DNA of 64,000 nucleotides from Microbulbifer agarilyticus S89. GTDB lineage: Bacteria; Pseudomonadota; Gammaproteobacteria; Pseudomonadales; Cellvibrionaceae. Under the pieces are notes generated by a model, which did not search any database, was not told where the DNA came from, and was given only the letters and a program-made list of their open reading frames with translations. Location of the stretch: contig NZ_AFPJ01000042.1 of assembly GCF_000220505.1 (NCBI RefSeq), positions 1-64,000 on the forward strand, written 5' to 3'. The position numbers were made by a program, and so were the translations under genes. Every line of letters starts with the position of its first letter. Within the stretch, counting starts at the first letter, position 1. Of the stretch, positions 60,446 through 64,000 are shown one piece after another.

Positions 60446-62799
60446 GGGGTATCACCCTGTGCGGCAGCTTGTTCGCTACTGGTAAAGCGGCGTTGGTAAA
60501 GGCTTTTGTTCAAGCGGGTGACGGCATCAACCAAGGGCTCGTAGGGCGTATCGGTAACGCTCACAAAACCCACATTGTAGTTCTCCCCATCGTATGCGCG
60601 GCCGGTCAGCGGGGAGTCGATGTACTGGAACCAGTGGGCTCCCACAAACCAGGGGTTGTCGATCACACTGTGCATGTACTCGGTGTACTTCTTCCCTCGA
60701 TCCACTTGCGAACTCGCGTGAATCAAACCGGGGTTGAGCAAGCCGGAATCCAGTGCCCCATTGTGAAACTCACCGATGATGCTCGGTTTGTCCAATGTCT
60801 CAAGGAAATGCCAAAACTTGTCGCTGACGCCTTCCTTGTAGTAGTTGTAGCTCACCACATCAGCATGTTTAGCTGCAGCGCGACGCACCTCCGGAGTCAT
60901 GCCCCAATCTGCAAAGCGCGCGCCCAGGTACAAGTGATTGGGCATAAAGTGCTTCACTGCTGCACGCACTACTTTGAAGTACTGCCCGGTGTAGTGTTCA
61001 AGCAGTGCGGAAAAGTCCTCCACCATCGCAGGGTTAAAACTCGCCAATGCCACGCCACCAGAAAACTGCTCCCAGGAAGAGATCTGGGTATCCCACGCGC
61101 GGTTGAGCTGTTCTATGGAGGCATATTTCTCCTGCATCAACCGCACGAATTCGGCTTTGGTAGGGCTATCGACAGCATCCCGCGACAGGGTATTGATGAC
61201 GATACCAAAGCGGGTTTCGGTAGAACCCTCCTGGCCCCAGCTCTTTTCATTGTCGATAAATACCCCAACGCACCAAGGGCTGCCCTGCACCTCCCTTGCG
61301 ACCTGCTCGGCCGTAATGAATGCGCGTTCCTTAAACAATGGATCGAAGGGGTCTGGCAGTGGACTCCAGTAATCTTTGCCACTACTGACAGTCTTGAAGT
61401 TACCGATGATCCAGCCATTGGCAAAATAGGGAATGCGATCCATCTGGTAGTAATCGGGATCAATCCAGTTACCGAAAGACGTAAAGCCCCAACTGAGCAT
61501 GCGGTCGATGGTGACCTCACGCCATTTCGCCATCAGCTGTTCGTCGTCGGTAATCTGGTACTTGCGCTGTAAGTTTGCGCGATAGAAGCTGAAGGTCTCA
61601 CCGCGCGGAATCGCGCCGGTATGCACTTCCCGCCGATAGCCAAAGTTCTCGCCCAGTGGATCGCCGTAGTCCGGTAGCCAGGTGAACATTTCTGCGCGCA
61701 GTGAAGAACTGATATGGCGCGAAGGAAGCGCAGCATCCGGCACAGGGTTAAGCCCCAAGGAATCTTCAGGGGTTAAATCACCGGGCGCACGCTGGGGAAC
61801 CGCACCCCGATCAAAGTCGTAACCGGTAATGGTGGAGGTATTGGCCAGGCGCACATTGGCGATACCGGTGGAGAAAAAGGGATAGCCTTCCGGGTCCACC
61901 AGCGTCCATTTTCCGTCGACCTTTTGTGTGCGAAAGAAGCCGGTGGCATCAAGCTTTGGTCCCTGGGTCCAACCACCGAAGCGAGAGCGCCCCTCCAGTG
62001 GTTGCTTACGCAGGATGGATCCTTCTTCCTCAGCTTGCTGGCGCAAAGTTGCAACCGAATCTACCTTGCCTGCAAATTCGCGCTTGGCACTTTGCCCGAA
62101 GGCATCGACCAAACCTTTCAGGTAGTCCTGATCCAACGATTGCGGTTGAATCAAACGAACATTGTCGATGCGAATCTCTTTGTCTTCCAGCACTCCGACA
62201 ACGTTGAATTCGATACGCGCAATTGCGCTCACATCCAAATCTTTCGCGCCGTAGCGAAAGATAATATCTTGGTACTTACTATCCCACGAAGGCGGGTTGG
62301 ACCGGATGCCGGTCTCTACCCCAAGATCCGGACCTTTCAGCTCAAAGAAGTAGGTGTTATCCGAGCGTTCTGGCACGACAAAACTACGGTTATGGGTCTT
62401 ACCCTGTTGATCGTGGGCTTTCACATAAAAATGCACAGAAGATGGCTGTTGATTGGCGATGTCCAGTGCAAATGCAAACGTACCCAGTTCACTCCAGTCC
62501 CATGGCGATTGGGGTGAAAAGGAAAAGCCAGCTGTGTAGTGGTTTTCCGTTTGCAGCTTGATATTCAGTGCCTGCCCATTCTTGTCAGTTGTACCTCCAA
62601 CCAACGTGGCCACCGCATTATGCAATTTGATCTCTGGCGGTACTGCAGTGTCTTCGAAATCCCATAAGGATTCGCCAATCGGGCGCTTATCCAATTGCGC
62701 CGCACTGGTCTGCTGCTGGCCATCCAAACGCTCGCTACAGGCAGCTATCAGCGCTCCCGCAAGGCAAGTTAAAACCGGCAACAAGATTCGATACCGCAT
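60442..62799 (-). CDS. GH50 beta-agarase, lipoprotein (second copy)
   Basis: About 785 residues. Signal ends at lipobox LIAAC. An N-terminal carbohydrate-binding-like region (residues about 40-220) precedes the GH50 TIM barrel, with catalytic glutamates in GVFIDNEKSWG and SIIGEFHNGALDSG. Many segments match the agarase at 39600-42053 (GYFRTEKVNGKW against GFFRTQKVDGKW; TGRAYDGENY in both). ATG at 62799 preceded by GAGGTGGGG; a TTG 18 bases upstream is less likely. Heads an operon with the SMP-30 fusion and the GH2 gene. Copies differ in sequence and may split endo- and exo-type cleavage. Confidence 0.93.
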   Translation of the reverse strand: MRYRILLPVLTCLAGALIAACSERLDGQQQTSAAQLDKRPIGESLWDFEDTAVPPEIKLHNAVATLVGGTTDKNGQALNIKLQTENHYTAGFSFSPQSPWDWSELGTFAFALDIANQQPSSVHFYVKAHDQQGKTHNRSFVVPERSDNTYFFELKGPDLGVETGIRSNPPSWDSKYQDIIFRYGAKDLDVSAIARIEFNVVGVLEDKEIRIDNVRLIQPQSLDQDYLKGLVDAFGQSAKREFAGKVDSVATLRQQAEEEGSILRKQPLEGRSRFGGWTQGPKLDATGFFRTQKVDGKWTLVDPEGYPFFSTGIANVRLANTSTITGYDFDRGAVPQRAPGDLTPEDSLGLNPVPDAALPSRHISSSLRAEMFTWLPDYGDPLGENFGYRREVHTGAIPRGETFSFYRANLQRKYQITDDEQLMAKWREVTIDRMLSWGFTSFGNWIDPDYYQMDRIPYFANGWIIGNFKTVSSGKDYWSPLPDPFDPLFKERAFITAEQVAREVQGSPWCVGVFIDNEKSWGQEGSTETRFGIVINTLSRDAVDSPTKAEFVRLMQEKYASIEQLNRAWDTQISSWEQFSGGVALASFNPAMVEDFSALLEHYTGQYFKVVRAAVKHFMPNHLYLGARFADWGMTPEVRRAAAKHADVVSYNYYKEGVSDKFWHFLETLDKPSIIGEFHNGALDSGLLNPGLIHASSQVDRGKKYTEYMHSVIDNPWFVGAHWFQYIDSPLTGRAYDGENYNVGFVSVTDTPYEPLVDAVTRLNKSLYQRRFTSSEQAAAQGDTP

Positions 62800-62839
62800 T
62801 GTGGGTCCCCACCTCAATGATTATGAAAATATGGTGTGT

Positions 62840-64000
62840 TTACGCAGCCTGTGGCTCAACCGTGGAGCCTTCTTCGCCCTCGTGCAGCGTAATTTGCTCG
62901 ATTTTTCCAACGAGAAATAAATAGGAACAAAGCCCCACCACGGCAAGCGCACCAATCAATGCCAGGGCAGGACGAAAATCACCATCGTGTGCGAGCGCCC
63001 CGATTGCGACCGGGATAATTACGGCGGACAATCCACCAACAAAATTAAAACAACCGCCTACCAGTCCGACCATATTTTTGGGCGCAATCAAGGAGACAAA
63101 TACCCAGGTGATAGAGGCAAGCCCATTGCCAAAAAAGGCAAGAGAGAGGAAAAATGTCACCGCTGCCGTAGACTCCACATAATTCGCTCCAATCATCGAG
63201 CAGGAGAGCATAAGCCCAATGATGACCGGGGTTTTACGTGAAAATTCATTGGTGAACCCGCGCCGTACCAGCCAATCGGAGGTGAAGCCGGAGAGTAAGA
63301 CACCGCAAAAAGCAGCGAGAAAAGGAATGGAAGCAAGAAAGCCGGTTTTGAGATCACCCATACCGCGGTACTCCGCGAGATAGGTAGGAAACCAGGTTAA
63401 AAAGAAAATCAGGGTACTGCCAAGGCAAAACTGGCCGATGTAAATTCCCCACAGTTTGCGGCTAGAAAACGCTAGGCGCAGGCTCTGCCAATTAATTGCC
63501 GCCTGTTGCGGGGCCGCACGTACAGGTTTCACCACCGCTGAATGGGTTTCTGCTTGCCCTGCATCCTCTTCCCGCTCTTTGACGACGTCTTGGGAATCTC
63601 CCGATTCGCGATACAGGAAATACCAAACCACCGCCCAGACGATGCCGATAAGGCCCGACACGATAAACAGCCCACGCCAACCAAACCACTCCTGAATCAC
63701 CGCCAGCACGGGCATCAGAAAGGCCAATCCAATAAATTGCCCAGAGGTATACACGGCAATGGCACTGGCGCGCTCACGCTCAGGGAACCAATGGGTAACA
63801 ATTTTATTGTTCGCAGGATACGAGGGCGCTTCAAACAGCCCGATCGCCATACGGCAGCCCACCAGGGCCGCGAGGGAGCTAACCAATCCCTGCACAACCG
63901 TCGCCAACGACCAGGCGATCAGGATAAAGGGGTACAGGATCCGTACACGCACCGCATCCACGATCATGCCGCCGGGAATCTGCATGATGGAATAGGTCCA
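62840..64000 (-). CDS. MFS transporter, anion:cation symporter/hexuronate-type (partial at right edge)
   Basis: 386 residues visible; the frame stays open to the edge, so the N-terminus, including TM1, is outside the window. Seen are RMAIGLFEAPSYPANNKIVTHWFPERERASAIAVYTSGQFIG (the motif before TM4-5), a long cytoplasmic loop rich in Glu/Asp between TM6 and TM7 and paired segments to TM12. Close in style to hexuronate/galactonate transporters of the ACS family. Likely imports a sugar acid or neoagaro-derived product. 40 bp from the agarase gene, so probably co-transcribed with it. Confidence 0.9.
   Translation of the reverse strand, partial: WTYSIMQIPGGMIVDAVRVRILYPFILIAWSLATVVQGLVSSLAALVGCRMAIGLFEAPSYPANNKIVTHWFPERERASAIAVYTSGQFIGLAFLMPVLAVIQEWFGWRGLFIVSGLIGIVWAVVWYFLYRESGDSQDVVKEREEDAGQAETHSAVVKPVRAAPQQAAINWQSLRLAFSSRKLWGIYIGQFCLGSTLIFFLTWFPTYLAEYRGMGDLKTGFLASIPFLAAFCGVLLSGFTSDWLVRRGFTNEFSRKTPVIIGLMLSCSMIGANYVESTAAVTFFLSLAFFGNGLASITWVFVSLIAPKNMVGLVGGCFNFVGGLSAVIIPVAIGALAHDGDFRPALALIGALAVVGLCSYLFLVGKIEQITLHEGEEGSTVEPQAA

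Noticed and set aside
1-64000. Mobile elements, CRISPR arrays, tRNA or rRNA genes
   Set aside because: No transposase or integrase genes, no regularly spaced repeats and no recognisable tRNA or rRNA sequence were seen on either strand.

Overview
The window reads as chromosomal DNA of an agar-degrading, polysaccharide-specialised marine Gram-negative bacterium, most likely a gammaproteobacterium of the Cellvibrionales/Alteromonadales type. This rests on a TonB-dependent receptor, several lipobox-bearing lipoproteins, two GH50 agarases and the 3,6-anhydro-L-galactose pathway. Base composition looks moderately GC-rich by eye but was not computed. I see no rRNA, tRNA, CRISPR array, transposase or phage gene. 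Nearly all the DNA is catabolic operons with local regulators.

Region 1 (about 1-14.5 kb). A six-gene, translationally coupled minus-strand operon encodes an amidase, a DUF1445 D-glutamate-cyclase-type protein, PxpB, PxpC, a DUF4392 D-glutamate-cyclase-type protein and alanine racemase. The two cyclase-type proteins correspond to the two halves of mammalian DGLUCY. PxpA, the usual partner of PxpBC, is absent. Upstream lie a NagZ-like GH3 lipoprotein and a TonB-dependent receptor. D-Glu and D-Ala are peptidoglycan amino acids and GH3 NagZ enzymes cut peptidoglycan sugars, so I infer scavenging of muropeptides or D-amino acids. A divergent LysR regulator, a class III aminotransferase and an L,D-transpeptidase follow.

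Region 2 (about 13.7-32.5 kb). A long minus-strand operon holds a sugar-binding protein, a ROK kinase, two ABC permeases, a GH38 alpha-mannosidase, DUF4127, an FAD oxidoreductase, the ABC ATPase, a GH10-like hydrolase, a PfkB kinase and an AGE-family epimerase/isomerase, ending with the L,D-transpeptidase. A GntR/UTRA regulator and NanE are divergent from it. A NAGPA-type phosphodiester glycosidase and an unknown lipoprotein converge on NanE. Together they suggest uptake of a mannose- and/or ManNAc-containing, possibly phosphodiester-linked, glycan. Mannose could go through AGE and PfkB, and ManNAc through ROK and NanE.

Region 3 (about 32.7-64 kb). An agar/galactan locus. Agarases (two GH50 lipoproteins) and a GH2 beta-galactosidase release sugars. 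D-galactose appears to be oxidised by a De Ley-Doudoroff route: SDR dehydrogenase, SMP-30 lactonase, DgoD-type dehydratase, DgoK, DgoA. 3,6-anhydro-L-galactose is handled by an aldehyde dehydrogenase, a cycloisomerase of the enolase superfamily, a zinc dehydrogenase and a KduD-like SDR. Five copies of a 17-bp element sit in the three control regions of this locus and overlap predicted promoters, which points to one local regulon, probably of the FCD-type GntR protein encoded there. Embedded in it is an IclR-flanked operon of unknown purpose: a solute-binding-like protein without a signal peptide, two CaiB-type CoA-transferases, an enoyl-CoA hydratase and an aldehyde dehydrogenase. An MFS transporter runs off the right edge.
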